The notes: generated from the sequence alone by a model not told the origin. A stretch of 18,629 nucleotides of DNA from CAZLBV01 sp964557845 (GCA_964557845.1 CAZLBV010000289.1:1-18629), one strand, 5' to 3'. Numbered from the stretch's first letter, positions 1-8,098 are shown. Program-made: numbers and translations.

Positions 1-573
1 CCTTACCGCAAAGGTTTGAAGTCTTTTATTATGCTGCTCCATCAAGCCATCTGCCGAAGCTTTCACAGCCCGGGCCAATATGGGATCTGTAGCATCAACG
101 AGTATGGATATCTCAGCGCCCCGTCCTCGGTAATAAGCACGAGTATAATCAGGCGGGACCACGACCAAGGCATGAATTAGTCCTTTTTTTAGGAGATCCA
201 TCCCTTCCGATTCACTGGCAGGACGCTCAGTGATCCGAAAAGTCTGAGTAGCCTCAAGCTGACCCACTAAATGCCTGGAAATGAATGAATTGGAATGATC
301 GATAACCGCCGTATTCACGTTTCGCACATCCTGGTTGATAGCGTAGCCAAAAAGCAGGAGCTGGACGGCTGGAACCCCTACGACAAAACCTAAGGTCAGT
401 TGATCCCGCATCAGCTGCCGGAATTCCTTTTTTGCTACAGCGATGATCCTGCGGTATCGGCCAATGATATGAGAATGCGCAAACAACTTAAAATGAGATA
501 GAATGGGTAAAGAATTGAAAGCGTCATGCTTGATCCATTTAGAAAAAATAGATTTATTTTTTTGGAAACTCAT
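1..573 (-). CDS. ABC-2 type transporter permease, N-terminal 191 residues (cut by left window edge)
   Basis: This is the membrane subunit of an ABC exporter, probably for drugs or lipophilic compounds. Translating the minus strand from the ATG at 573 gives an open frame of 191 codons running off the window. A cytoplasmic N-terminus (about 1-58, with a KKEFRQLMRD stretch typical of the YbhS/YhhJ type) is followed by one hydrophobic helix at about 59-79. A long extracytoplasmic domain then begins, containing the family-like 'VVVPPDYTR' segment; the remaining helices lie outside the window. Its ATG overlaps the stop of the upstream ATPase gene (ATGA, 570-573), so the two are translationally coupled. 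With the ATPase and the membrane-fusion protein it forms a three-gene exporter resembling ybhGFS/R. The assignment to ABC2_membrane_3 is by motif recognition; the substrate is unknown. Confidence 0.85.
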   Translation of the reverse strand, partial: MSFQKNKSIFSKWIKHDAFNSLPILSHFKLFAHSHIIGRYRRIIAVAKKEFRQLMRDQLTLGFVVGVPAVQLLLFGYAINQDVRNVNTAVIDHSNSFISRHLVGQLEATQTFRITERPASESEGMDLLKKGLIHALVVVPPDYTRAYYRGRGAEISILVDATDPILARAVKASADGLMEQHNKRLQTFAVR

Positions 574-1562
574 ATTTCTGAATCTCCTTGATCTTTGGCC
601 TTTTTTTGAGTCTGCGCTACAAAGACATCCTCAAGATTGGGCTCTGCAGGTTCTGATCTTAGCTGTTTAAATCCAGAAACTTTGAGGACTTCATATAGTT
701 GGGCTGATGCTTCTTTATCCGAAAGCGCATCGGACATCAAAAGCACATGTGCCAGACTTCCTAACTGGGTAACACTCGCAACGTAAGGCTGACAGCGGAC
801 CATATGCATCGCCTTTTCAATAGGTTCACCGGAAATCTCAATGATCCTCCCTTTGAGAGATCCGGTTAGATCTGCCGGTGATCCGACAGCTTTTATGCGT
901 CCATCCTGGAGCATACAGATCCTATGACAGCGGTAGGCCTCATCCATATAATGGGTAGAGACTAAAATAGTCGTCCCCCTGGAAGCCAGCTCAAAAAGTT
1001 TTTCCCAAAAAAGACGCCGGCTGCTGGGATCGACACCTGAAGTCGGCTCATCCAGAAAAAGAATCTCAGGTTTGTGGATCATGCTAACGGCCAATGCCAG
1101 TCTCTGTTTCCAGCCCCCTGATAAAACTGCCGGGCGTCGAAGACGTAAATCTCCCAGGTCAAAATCATGAAGGACTTCATCAATTCTTTTTTTTTTGGTT
1201 TTTTTATCCAAACCGAATATTTGGGCGGAAAATTCCAGATTTTCCTCCACCGACAGATCTTCATAGAGAGAAAACTTTTGTGTCATATATCCAATTTTGG
1301 AACGAAGCTTTTCAGCATCTTTAGGAAGATCAAATCCGAGTACTTGTGCAGTCCCATCAGAGGGAGGCATCAATCCCACCAACATACGCAGCAGGGTTGA
1401 TTTGCCGGCGCCATTAGGCCCTAAAAAACCGAACACTTCGCTTCTGTAAATATCGACATCCAATCTGTCGACCGCGGTGAGAGATCCAAATCTCCGGGTC
1501 AGCCCCCGGGCCTGAATGATCAGTTCGTTTTTTTTATCTTCCGGCATTATTTGTTCAGCCAT
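570..1562 (-). CDS. ABC exporter ATP-binding protein (YbhF/CcmA type), 330 aa
   Basis: This is the ATPase that powers the neighbouring ABC-2 permease. Counting from the chosen start, Walker A GPNGAGKST is at 48-56, the Q-loop Gln near 95, the signature at 147-151 (LSGGW, the common variant of LSGGQ in this exporter group), Walker B ILFLDE ending at Glu172, and the H-loop His at 204 (VSTHYMDEA). A C-terminal extension of about 90 residues ends in the 'NLEDVF' motif usual for drug-exporter ATPases. The frame is open upstream to an ATG at 1658, but that would overlap the membrane-fusion gene by 86 bp. I chose the ATG at 1562, ten bases after the upstream stop (1573-1575), because it begins just ahead of the conserved domain. 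A run of ten A residues on the coding strand (complement of 1187-1196) falls in a lysine-rich segment at about 121-126. Confidence 0.92.
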   Translation of the reverse strand: MAEQIMPEDKKNELIIQARGLTRRFGSLTAVDRLDVDIYRSEVFGFLGPNGAGKSTLLRMLVGLMPPSDGTAQVLGFDLPKDAEKLRSKIGYMTQKFSLYEDLSVEENLEFSAQIFGLDKKTKKKRIDEVLHDFDLGDLRLRRPAVLSGGWKQRLALAVSMIHKPEILFLDEPTSGVDPSSRRLFWEKLFELASRGTTILVSTHYMDEAYRCHRICMLQDGRIKAVGSPADLTGSLKGRIIEISGEPIEKAMHMVRCQPYVASVTQLGSLAHVLLMSDALSDKEASAQLYEVLKVSGFKQLRSEPAEPNLEDVFVAQTQKKAKDQGDSEI

Positions 1563-1572
1563 ACTAGATCCA

Positions 1573-2433
1573 TTACTTGGAAACACTGATATAAACTTGG
1601 GCAGGAATCCCTGGCCGTATATCTGGGGGCGCATCGGATAATACCACTCGCGTTTCATAAACGAGATGAGCGCTTTCCCTTTCCGTCAGAGCAAAATGAG
1701 GTGTAAACTCAGGTTCACGTGAGATATAATCCACTTTTCCTTTCAGCCTATTCTTAAGGCCTTCGACTTTTACTTCAGCTTCTGCTCCCAGCGCCATCCG
1801 GGAAACAGCGCGGGCAGGAAGCCATATTCGAACCCAGGGCTTTTCATCAGAAATGATGACCGCTACGACTCCTCCAGCCGGGACTCGCTCACCGACCTCA
1901 AAAGGAAGCTGATCGATCACACCTGAATCACGAGTAGTTATCGTTAGATCATTAAAATGCTTTTGCGCTTGAAGAACACGGGCTTTTTTTTCGTTTACCA
2001 GAGCGACCGCTTCATCCCGCATCCTACGAGCAGCATCGAGTGATTTAACCGAAGCAACTCGTGATCTCTGGAGCTGCTCTTGTCTTTTGAACTCACCTTC
2101 TGCTTCGGATTGAAGGGCTTCCGCAGCAGCAAGGGCTGATTCCTGGGCCCGCATCTCTGCTTCCGCAACTTCGGTATCGAGTTGAACGACTACCATGTCT
2201 GCATCTATTCTTTCGCCTTCTTTGACTGGAATCTCTACTATAATCTCTGATATCGGCGCAGATAACTCCAACGTTTTTCTTTCAACTGTTCCGGCTAGCT
2301 GAAAAAGCTCTGACTTTTTACATCCTGCTGGGATAATGACGATTAAAAGAACACTAAAAAAGATAAACGGATACAGAATTCTTGAATTTTTTTTCTTTAA
2401 AGGCCAGGTATGGCAAATCCGGGAAACGAACAT
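1573..2433 (-). CDS. HlyD-family membrane-fusion (periplasmic adaptor) protein, YbhG-like, 286 aa
   Basis: This adaptor links an inner-membrane ABC exporter to the outer membrane, which implies a diderm envelope. A basic N-terminus leads into one hydrophobic segment (about 19-36) followed by Cys38 in 'IPAGCKKS'. That resembles a lipobox but has Pro at -3, so lipidation is uncertain. The first half of the biotinyl-lipoyl-like domain follows ('LSAPISEIIVEIPVKEGE'), then an Ala/Glu/Gln-rich coiled-coil hairpin at about 85-160, the second lipoyl half ('DSGVIDQLPFEVGERV') and a beta-barrel domain ending in 'RPGIPAQVYISV'. The ATG at 2433 has a good GGGAGG six bases upstream. It is the first gene of the exporter operon; the ATPase follows at once. 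At 286 aa it is a little shorter than typical YbhG-type adaptors (about 330), but I see no obvious lesion. Confidence 0.88.
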   Translation of the reverse strand: MFVSRICHTWPLKKKNSRILYPFIFFSVLLIVIIPAGCKKSELFQLAGTVERKTLELSAPISEIIVEIPVKEGERIDADMVVVQLDTEVAEAEMRAQESALAAAEALQSEAEGEFKRQEQLQRSRVASVKSLDAARRMRDEAVALVNEKKARVLQAQKHFNDLTITTRDSGVIDQLPFEVGERVPAGGVVAVIISDEKPWVRIWLPARAVSRMALGAEAEVKVEGLKNRLKGKVDYISREPEFTPHFALTERESAHLVYETRVVLSDAPPDIRPGIPAQVYISVSK

Positions 2434-2460
2434 AGTGAACCTCCCGTTAAACTATTACTC

Positions 2461-2489
2461 AATTTATAAAAGCGGATTGATTAAGTCAA
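2461..2489 (-). promoter_or_regulatory. Putative sigma-70 promoter for the exporter operon
   Basis: On the minus strand TTGACT (2489-2484) is separated by 17 bases from TAAATT (2466-2461). Transcription would start near 2455, about 20 bases before the ATG at 2433. The -35 box lies in an imperfect palindrome (2477-2489, TTGA/TCAA arms) that could be an operator. The -10 match is only 4 of 6, so this is a prediction from spacing and position. Confidence 0.45.
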
Positions 2490-2539
2490 TAAAATATTAA
2501 TACTTGGGAAGTCCAGCTACAATGAAAAATTGACGCTTT

Positions 2540-3115
2540 TTATTGTATGGCTGCGGAAATAAACATCTCTTCTAATTTAGCTGCAGCAATCTTTCCCAGG
2601 TTTTCACAAATCGAACGGGGACTCCCTGTAGGCCGGATCTCAGCACAACGCAGGGGATATCGGGATGTCCACCATTTCCAGTACTGTTTAACCAGATCGC
2701 TGCAGACATCCTTGGCTTTTTCCCGCTCTTTGTTCAATGAACCCGAAAAGAAACCGATACCCATGATGCCTCCGGTAAGGAATCCGCACAAATCCTTATG
2801 ATACAGGCCTCCGCCAAATCCGGCGGCTGCCCAGACAAGGTCTTCCGGCTTGTCTAGATACCTGAGAGCTACTATGAGAAGAGACTCCGCGCAGCTATAT
2901 CCCCTACCGAAAAAATTCTTCATATCCTCAGCCATTTTTGATCTTTCGATCCATTCTAACTGGTCCAGGGATAATTTTTCCGGAACCTCTTGTGATTTAA
3001 CAGCCTGTTGTCCTGTGATACCGGTGTAGGGAAACAGGGACATACCCAAAAATAAGCTGGACGCAGAGGTTATGAACCTTCTTCTTGAAGTATCGATGAC
3101 TTTAGGATTTGACAT
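2540..3115 (-). CDS. Tat-exported C_GCAxxG_C_C-type putative redox protein, 191 aa
   Basis: The N-terminus carries a clear twin-arginine signal: SRRRFIT at 10-16, then a hydrophobic stretch to about 33. A folded protein, possibly with a cofactor, would therefore be exported. The mature part resembles the C_GCAxxG_C_C family (Pfam PF09719): 'GYSCAES' with Cys75, a glycine-rich 'AGFGGGL', 'LCGFLTGGIMGIG' with Cys110, then Cys138, Cys157 and Cys170. The usual Ala after CG is Phe here. The family is annotated only as putatively redox-active and its biochemical role is unknown to me. The start is firm, with a perfect AGGAGG seven bases upstream of the ATG. It lies 74 bases after the beta-helix gene, at the downstream end of the minus-strand block. 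No terminator is visible after it. Confidence 0.75.
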   Translation of the reverse strand: MSNPKVIDTSRRRFITSASSLFLGMSLFPYTGITGQQAVKSQEVPEKLSLDQLEWIERSKMAEDMKNFFGRGYSCAESLLIVALRYLDKPEDLVWAAAGFGGGLYHKDLCGFLTGGIMGIGFFSGSLNKEREKAKDVCSDLVKQYWKWWTSRYPLRCAEIRPTGSPRSICENLGKIAAAKLEEMFISAAIQ

Positions 3116-3189
3116 TTTAAGGCCTCCTTTCTATTCTAAATAATTTGGATTATTCATACGTCGTGATTGGTCTTTATAATCATTTCATT

Positions 3190-4941
3190 TTACCATGACC
3201 ATTTAACATCAAATCTTTTTTTTCTGCTCCATTTTCCCTTTCCGTTTTTATTTACTGCCTTTATTTGCCAGAAATATTTCTTTCCCGAAATCAATTTGAC
3301 AGGTGACCGCACATAACAAATCCCATTGTCGCTTATCATGGATGGCCGGTACCGCCTGGTTAAAACAATTTTAGATCCTTGTTTGATCCTTAAATTATAA
3401 GCATCTGACTGGTCCACACCCGTCCATACAAATTCAGGTCTTACATCAGATATTTTACCCGCAGGATAAATCAAGCAGGTCAACCCGGGTCTTATAGAGA
3501 AACTGTTGTATTCATAGGCTCCTATATCAGTTATAGGATTTCCATCATTATTTCCATCAAAAGGACGCCTTTTACCCTCAAAATCTATAATCGGCAATCC
3601 TTTTTTTAACCCCATTCCGCTATCAACAACTGGGCTGTTGTTCCTGACATGGTAATCTCCAAGCTTTCCAAAGGCCGGGGACAGAAAAAGTGGATCACCA
3701 TAAATATTTCCAGAGCCCAATTGGGATACCTGGGTTGTTTTATATTCTCTTACACCTCCATGGATTAGAAGGGTGTCATTCTTGGGAAAATAAAAAAGGG
3801 TATTCACTATATTAAAATTCACCGCCTTCGCTAAAAATACAGGGCAATTCTCTCCTCTTCCATTGAAGATGGTATTTTTTATAGTTAGATCAATCGGAAT
3901 ATTAGGGATATCATATTGGACATACATGATATAGTTTTTTCCCAAATGATCGTCTACTGTAGTATTCACAATCTCAAATCTGGCATGTTTTTCCGAATCA
4001 ATAACGATCGCTGCCCAGGGAGTAGCATGAGTATCACCATCTCCTCTTCCGTAGATAAGGCAGTTCTCAATCCTGCTTCCGCTTCCCCAAAGCTTGACTC
4101 CATCACAGCGGTTATTCGCCACTTCACATTCATGGATATATGTGTTTTTTGCCTTGGAATCAAGGCCATCACCCCGGTTGTGTTCAGCGATCGAATTCAC
4201 TATTTCTATTGGACCATTCGACGGCTCAATCCCAAAGCCGTCCGGACGGTCATACGGATTTTTACCACCCCTATAAAAATGGCCTGAATAAGAGAGAGAA
4301 CAGTCTTTGATAACAACATGTTGCCATCCTCCGGACTGTGCTTTCGGGCCACCAATGGAGCCAAATCCGCAGTAGTCTATTTTGGAATTAAAGACCAGTA
4401 CATGCTTCACGTCTTTTAGGTTCATCCCAAATTCATTAAGATGATGGATATAGAGATTATTAAAAACAATATGGCTGACAGGTCTATCGATGGCTGTGAT
4501 ACCCTCTCTTAATATTGCTCCTTTTTCGCTTGTTATCTCCAAATTCTCGATCTTAACATGACTCACATTCGAAAGCCGTATAACATACGCCAGATTATTT
4601 CTTCCTGCGAGAACAGGACGGGATTCATTATCCGGTCCTTTTATTGTGATCCAGGCCTTTGGATTTCCTGACTTTGGGATTATAATATCATCATCATATC
4701 GGCTTAGAGAATACCTCCCGCTCAGTATGACAAGATTATCTCCGGGTTTAAGCCGGCGCGAACCAAAACCCGGTGTGCCCCATGGTTTTTCCCTGGTTCC
4801 GGGATTGGAATTTTTTCCGGTCAATGATACATAATAAGTCTCGGTCTCAATAACGCCGATGAAAAAAATGATCCCCAAAAGAAAAAACGTCTTAAAAACT
4901 CTAGAGAATTTTCTTAATTCACTCAATTTAAAATTTCTCAT
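3190..4941 (-). CDS. Secreted right-handed parallel beta-helix protein with C-terminal Fn3-like domain, 583 aa
   Basis: A basic N-terminus and hydrophobic segment (about 18-35) form a signal peptide or anchor. 'YYVSLTGKNSNPGT' then opens the usual pattern of secreted beta-helix proteins, followed by 'LKPGDNLVILSGRY'. The body (about 90-440) repeats short strand units rich in I/V-x-N/D (e.g. 'VSHVKIENLEIT', 'GPIEIVNSIAEHN', 'GSRIENCLIYGRGDGD'), typical of pectate-lyase-like or NosD folds. The beta-helix part ends with the signature 'ITDIGAYEY' near 470-478. A fibronectin-III-like domain fills about 487-583 ('RPEFVWTG', 'KYFWQIKAVNKNGKGKW'). The fold is used by polysaccharide lyases, hydrolases and epimerases; which applies cannot be read from the sequence. 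Its place among glycosyltransferases suggests it trims or binds the glycan. The start has an AGGA near the ATG, so it is only fairly sure. Confidence 0.8.
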   Translation of the reverse strand: MRNFKLSELRKFSRVFKTFFLLGIIFFIGVIETETYYVSLTGKNSNPGTREKPWGTPGFGSRRLKPGDNLVILSGRYSLSRYDDDIIIPKSGNPKAWITIKGPDNESRPVLAGRNNLAYVIRLSNVSHVKIENLEITSEKGAILREGITAIDRPVSHIVFNNLYIHHLNEFGMNLKDVKHVLVFNSKIDYCGFGSIGGPKAQSGGWQHVVIKDCSLSYSGHFYRGGKNPYDRPDGFGIEPSNGPIEIVNSIAEHNRGDGLDSKAKNTYIHECEVANNRCDGVKLWGSGSRIENCLIYGRGDGDTHATPWAAIVIDSEKHARFEIVNTTVDDHLGKNYIMYVQYDIPNIPIDLTIKNTIFNGRGENCPVFLAKAVNFNIVNTLFYFPKNDTLLIHGGVREYKTTQVSQLGSGNIYGDPLFLSPAFGKLGDYHVRNNSPVVDSGMGLKKGLPIIDFEGKRRPFDGNNDGNPITDIGAYEYNSFSIRPGLTCLIYPAGKISDVRPEFVWTGVDQSDAYNLRIKQGSKIVLTRRYRPSMISDNGICYVRSPVKLISGKKYFWQIKAVNKNGKGKWSRKKRFDVKWSW

Positions 4942-4996
4942 AAATCCTGATGTTTTTCCTATATGACATGAATCCTGAGTAAAAATGGGATATCAT

Positions 4997-5629
4997 TTAT
5001 ATTTTTATCGTTTTTGCAACCACAAATGATCCTTCACCATAACCATTTTTTATGGGTTCCAGGCTTTTAATTCTATGCATATCTTGAAAAATTGTCTGTT
5101 TAAACTTGATCTTCTGGAAACCTGCATTTCTGAGGGAAAAGATAACCTCATCAACTGAATAAAAGACAGCATCTTTATAAAATTTACTTTCATTTTTATT
5201 CTGCTGGTAGATCTTACCGACAGCACTATTTTTATCAATAAAACCGACAATAAAACAACCATTCGGTTTTAATATCCTGAAACTTTCCTTGAAAGAAGAT
5301 TCAACGTCATCCAGAAAACAAATAGTAGTGACCATCAGAACAAAATTAAAACTACCATCCATAAAAGGCATTTTCTCCGCCACTCCTCCTGCTACTGTGA
5401 TCCCTCTTTTCTGTGCAATTTTACTCATCTGAACCGATGGCTCCAGGCCGAAGGGAATTCCTAAAGGAGCAGCAAAACGTCCGCTTCCCACGCCTACTTC
5501 AAGACCTTGCCCATTTTCTGGAATTTGTGCTTGGACCGCCCTTAATTCAGTTCCATAAATAAATTTGTTTTTATCAAACCATGAATCGTATTCCAATGAA
5601 TATTTATCAAACGGCTGACTTTTGCGCAT
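4997..5629 (-). CDS. Class I SAM-dependent methyltransferase (UbiE-like), 210 aa
   Basis: A compact Rossmann-type methyltransferase. 'FDKYSLEYDSWFDK' is the usual N-terminal helix of UbiE-like enzymes. Motif I is LEVGVGSGRFA (about 43-53), the acidic motif II is replaced by 'GLEPSVQM', and 'AEKMPFMDGSFNFVLMV' and 'RILKPNGCFIVGFI' give motifs IV-VI. It is full length for a standalone methyltransferase. The substrate is not indicated. Its position 19 bases after the small membrane protein and near the glycosyltransferases fits sugar or lipid O-methylation, but the same type also serves in quinone or metabolite pathways. The ATG at 5629 has AGAGGA five bases upstream. Confidence 0.85.
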   Translation of the reverse strand: MRKSQPFDKYSLEYDSWFDKNKFIYGTELRAVQAQIPENGQGLEVGVGSGRFAAPLGIPFGLEPSVQMSKIAQKRGITVAGGVAEKMPFMDGSFNFVLMVTTICFLDDVESSFKESFRILKPNGCFIVGFIDKNSAVGKIYQQNKNESKFYKDAVFYSVDEVIFSLRNAGFQKIKFKQTIFQDMHRIKSLEPIKNGYGEGSFVVAKTIKI

Positions 5630-5648
5630 CTGTATCCTCTGATTCCCG

Positions 5649-6035
5649 CTAACCTGAGTATTTGAAAAGATTGACCAGCTGTACCCGGTTCTTGACGCCT
5701 GTATTGCTGAAGCTCTTTGACAAAGACAGGTCGATGATACGCCGGTTCATTTCTAAAAAAGAGTAAAACCACAGGAATTTCAATACAGTCAGAACTATCA
5801 GAATCCCAGTCTGAGACCAGAGATAAAACTGCGGTGAAATATCCTCTTTTAAAAACCAATCGATGATATTAAAGAAGAGGCCGGCAATAATGAGAAGGTT
5901 GAAAAAAAGTATATCCCGCAAAAAAGATTTCATAAAACCGGATCGTCTGTCCAATGAATATCTGGAAAGGAGGTACAAAATTAAAAGGCCTGCACCCAGA
6001 GCGACCCAAAATGCCAAAATTGAAAAAAGACGCAT
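5649..6035 (-). pseudogene. Three-helix membrane protein ending in a LuxR HTH tail: apparent internally deleted membrane LuxR regulator, 128 aa
   Basis: Three hydrophobic helices are visible (about 4-24, 42-60 and 71-93), separated by short basic loops. The C-terminal residues 111-124, NTGVKNRVQLVNLF, look like the end of a LuxR/GerE helix-turn-helix ('..KTGVKNRVQLVNL'). The preceding recognition-helix region and the further membrane helices expected of this regulator type are absent. Residue ~100 ('FLEMNRRI') passes almost directly into the tail. The reading frame is intact, so I read it as an in-frame internal deletion. It may be a dead gene, or a short membrane protein that is still made. 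The other frames here do not supply the missing HTH. The upstream AAGGTGG is about 12 bases from the ATG, a long spacing. It sits between a glycosyltransferase and a methyltransferase. Alternatively it is an unrelated small membrane protein whose tail matches by chance. Confidence 0.5.
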
Positions 6036-6086
6036 AGGGATTATTAGACCACCTTACCGTTTCCAAATCAAGTTAGCAATTAATAT

Positions 6087-7166
6087 CTATTTTGGAACCC
6101 GCAGTAATCCCTCCATCCAGGAAGCAAGCTGTTTTCCCAATATCTCAGGACGGCAAAACTCTTTAAATAAATTCTGTCCGTTAACACCTAAGGATTGTCG
6201 CAGAGACTCATCTTCTTTAAGACATCTAATCGCGGCAGCCAAGGCTTGTGGATCACCAGGAGGGCAGAGGAGTGCTGTCTTACCATCCTTCAAAAGATTC
6301 CTGGCAGCCGGAGTGTCCGCGGTTATGACTGGCTTCCCTAGGGCCAAGGCTTCATAGACTTTATGCGGAATAACCATTCCAGCTTTTTGCGTTTTTCCAA
6401 AGATCCCCAAGCAAACAGAGGCTTCAGACATCAATTCTGCCAAACACTCATAAGATACGGCTGGATGAAACTCTATATTGTTCACACCCTGTGCAAGGGT
6501 CTGACTGCGGCAAATATCAAATTCACGGCCTTTCCCCACAATGCGAAAATTTACATCAGGAAGCAGTGACGCCGCCTCTAAAATATAAATGATTCCGTGC
6601 AATCTCTGAAATTCTCCATGGAAATGAACTATAAAATCCCCATCGGATTTTTCAGCCATGGGGAAAAATACAGAATCATCCGCTGATGCCGGTAATCTTA
6701 AAAATTTTGAACGGCTGAGATCGTATTCCTCGATATAGTAGTTTATATGCTGATCTGTATCGAGAAGAACCTTTTCAGCAAAACGGCAGGCCAACCTATC
6801 GATCATCCGTGCCCAAAAGGATAAGATCCCTTTTGATCTAAAAACCTGACGGTCAAAAACCATGGTTTGATACACAGACACAAAAGCATCGAAGATTATT
6901 ATTTTTCTGGTAAATAACCTGACAACCGGCATTATAAAATGACCGAAAAAACCAACCAGTATTAGATCGCATTTTTTCTTCGCGGCTAAAAATTTTAAAA
7001 ATCCCTTAAAAAACCGAATTAAGAAGCCCCCCTCCGATGAACAATCATAGACCTTGATCCCAGCCTGTTTTAATCCCCTCAATATGACACGCGTCCGGGA
7101 GTAAGAGGTTTCTCTCCCCGGCCAATAGCACACACTGAGTTTATGTCTGCTTTCTGTTGAACTCAT
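6087..7166 (-). CDS. Family 4 glycosyltransferase (GT-B fold), 359 aa
   Basis: A cytoplasmic sugar transferase of the GT1/GT4 superfamily. The N-terminal half opens with 'LSVCYWPGRETSYSRTRVIL', where the first strand and the acceptor-site helix are expected, and holds a hydrophobic patch near 65-90. The C-terminal donor domain starts near 195 ('GDFIVHFHGEF'), continues with 'FRIVGKGREF' and has the nucleotide-sugar loop 'MVIPHKVYEALALGKPVIT'. Only the second Glu of the usual E-x7-E is evident; the first position looks like Lys. The stop of the upstream GT2 (7163-7165) overlaps the ATG at 7166 as ATGA, so I prefer that start. An ATG two codons upstream (7172) is also possible and neither has a strong ribosome site. 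Donor and acceptor are unknown. Confidence 0.85.
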   Translation of the reverse strand: MSSTESRHKLSVCYWPGRETSYSRTRVILRGLKQAGIKVYDCSSEGGFLIRFFKGFLKFLAAKKKCDLILVGFFGHFIMPVVRLFTRKIIIFDAFVSVYQTMVFDRQVFRSKGILSFWARMIDRLACRFAEKVLLDTDQHINYYIEEYDLSRSKFLRLPASADDSVFFPMAEKSDGDFIVHFHGEFQRLHGIIYILEAASLLPDVNFRIVGKGREFDICRSQTLAQGVNNIEFHPAVSYECLAELMSEASVCLGIFGKTQKAGMVIPHKVYEALALGKPVITADTPAARNLLKDGKTALLCPPGDPQALAAAIRCLKEDESLRQSLGVNGQNLFKEFCRPEILGKQLASWMEGLLRVPK

Positions 7167-8098
7167 TTCCATCTCATTTGCGGAACCGCAATCTTTAGAT
7201 AATATTTCAATCCATCAATAAATCCGATAAAAACAGCCTTCAAAAGATCTTTTCGTCCAGGAGAAAAAAGCAGTATTCTCAAGCCTGTTTGAAAAAGGTT
7301 CAAAGCATAAATCGGAAGCAGTAGAATTCCTCTTAGAGCTAGATTGTCGCGCATAAAATAGAGTTTATTACGGGTGGAATAATAGAGTGTGATCATATTT
7401 AATTTCTTTCCGCCTGTGCTTTTAGAGGCTTTATGTCTGACCACAGATCCCGGTTCATAGAGCAGTCTATAGCCTCTTTTTCTTAACCGGCTACAAAGAT
7501 CCATATCTTCGCAGTAGGCAAAATACTTCTCATCAAAATATGCCTTCGGAATATCAGTTTTAAGTAAAATTGAGCATCCGGAAATATAAGCGATATCTCG
7601 GGGTGTTTTTTCAACTTTTTCAGTTTCCCCCTCGCCCAGATTGGAAAAAAAATGAATAAAGGGAGATTTTAAGGAAAAATCGAGCAGCCTCACACCCCTT
7701 GACCAAATTCGTCCGGATTCAAAAAATAGAATCTTGGATCCGACTGCGGCAATATCGTTTTTTCTAAAGTGTTTTATCTGACAATTAAGAGAATCCGGAT
7801 CCACTACTGTATCATTATTTAAAATCCAGGCAGCTCCAAATCCATTCTCTTTCGCCCATTTCAATCCGTCGTTATTAGCCCCGGCAAAGCCTCGATTGGT
7901 CTTATTCTGGATCAAAGTAATTTCAGGGAAATTTTCCTTGAGTTTTATTCCTTCCGTTTCAGATGAGTTGTTATCCACCACCACAACCTTTATGGGATTG
8001 TAATTTATTTTCCGGAGCGACTCTATACAGGCAACCGTATCTTTATATCCATTCCAGTTTACCAGGATAACCGCTACCATTAATTTTTCCGGCATCAC
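7163..8098 (-). CDS. Family 2 glycosyltransferase, rhamnosyltransferase (WbbL)-like, 311 aa
   Basis: A GT-A-fold transferase of the WbbL/rhamnosyltransferase branch. It shows 'VNWNGYKDTVACIESL' at the N-terminus, 'VVVVDNNSS' after it, 'NRGFAGANNDG' at about 69-79 and 'ILNNDTVVDP' at about 92-101, which is the metal/nucleotide (DxD-equivalent) site. The downstream acidic pair 'FAYCEDMDLCSRL' is the usual base-bearing segment. Hydrophobic C-terminal helices ('LRGILLLPIYALNLF') suggest membrane association. The donor is probably dTDP-rhamnose or a similar deoxysugar, by family only. The start is GTG at 8098 or the adjacent ATG at 8095; a weak AAGAAG lies upstream. It is a paralogue of the GT2 at 10107-11123. 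Confidence 0.88.
   Translation of the reverse strand: MMPEKLMVAVILVNWNGYKDTVACIESLRKINYNPIKVVVVDNNSSETEGIKLKENFPEITLIQNKTNRGFAGANNDGLKWAKENGFGAAWILNNDTVVDPDSLNCQIKHFRKNDIAAVGSKILFFESGRIWSRGVRLLDFSLKSPFIHFFSNLGEGETEKVEKTPRDIAYISGCSILLKTDIPKAYFDEKYFAYCEDMDLCSRLRKRGYRLLYEPGSVVRHKASKSTGGKKLNMITLYYSTRNKLYFMRDNLALRGILLLPIYALNLFQTGLRILLFSPGRKDLLKAVFIGFIDGLKYYLKIAVPQMRWK

Noticed and set aside
1563..1658. An extended N-terminus for the exporter ATPase.
   Set aside because: It is an out-of-frame copy of the membrane-fusion gene end and precedes the conserved domain; the ATG at 1562 fits the operon spacing.
3916..4287. A 123-codon plus-strand frame opposite the beta-helix gene.
   Set aside because: It lies antisense to a strongly supported gene and shows no recognisable domain or ribosome site.
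5542..5859. A minus-strand frame overlapping the truncated LuxR-like gene, considered as the frameshifted remainder of its HTH.
   Set aside because: Its translation shows no HTH features; it is an out-of-frame shadow, so a simple frameshift does not explain the missing domain.
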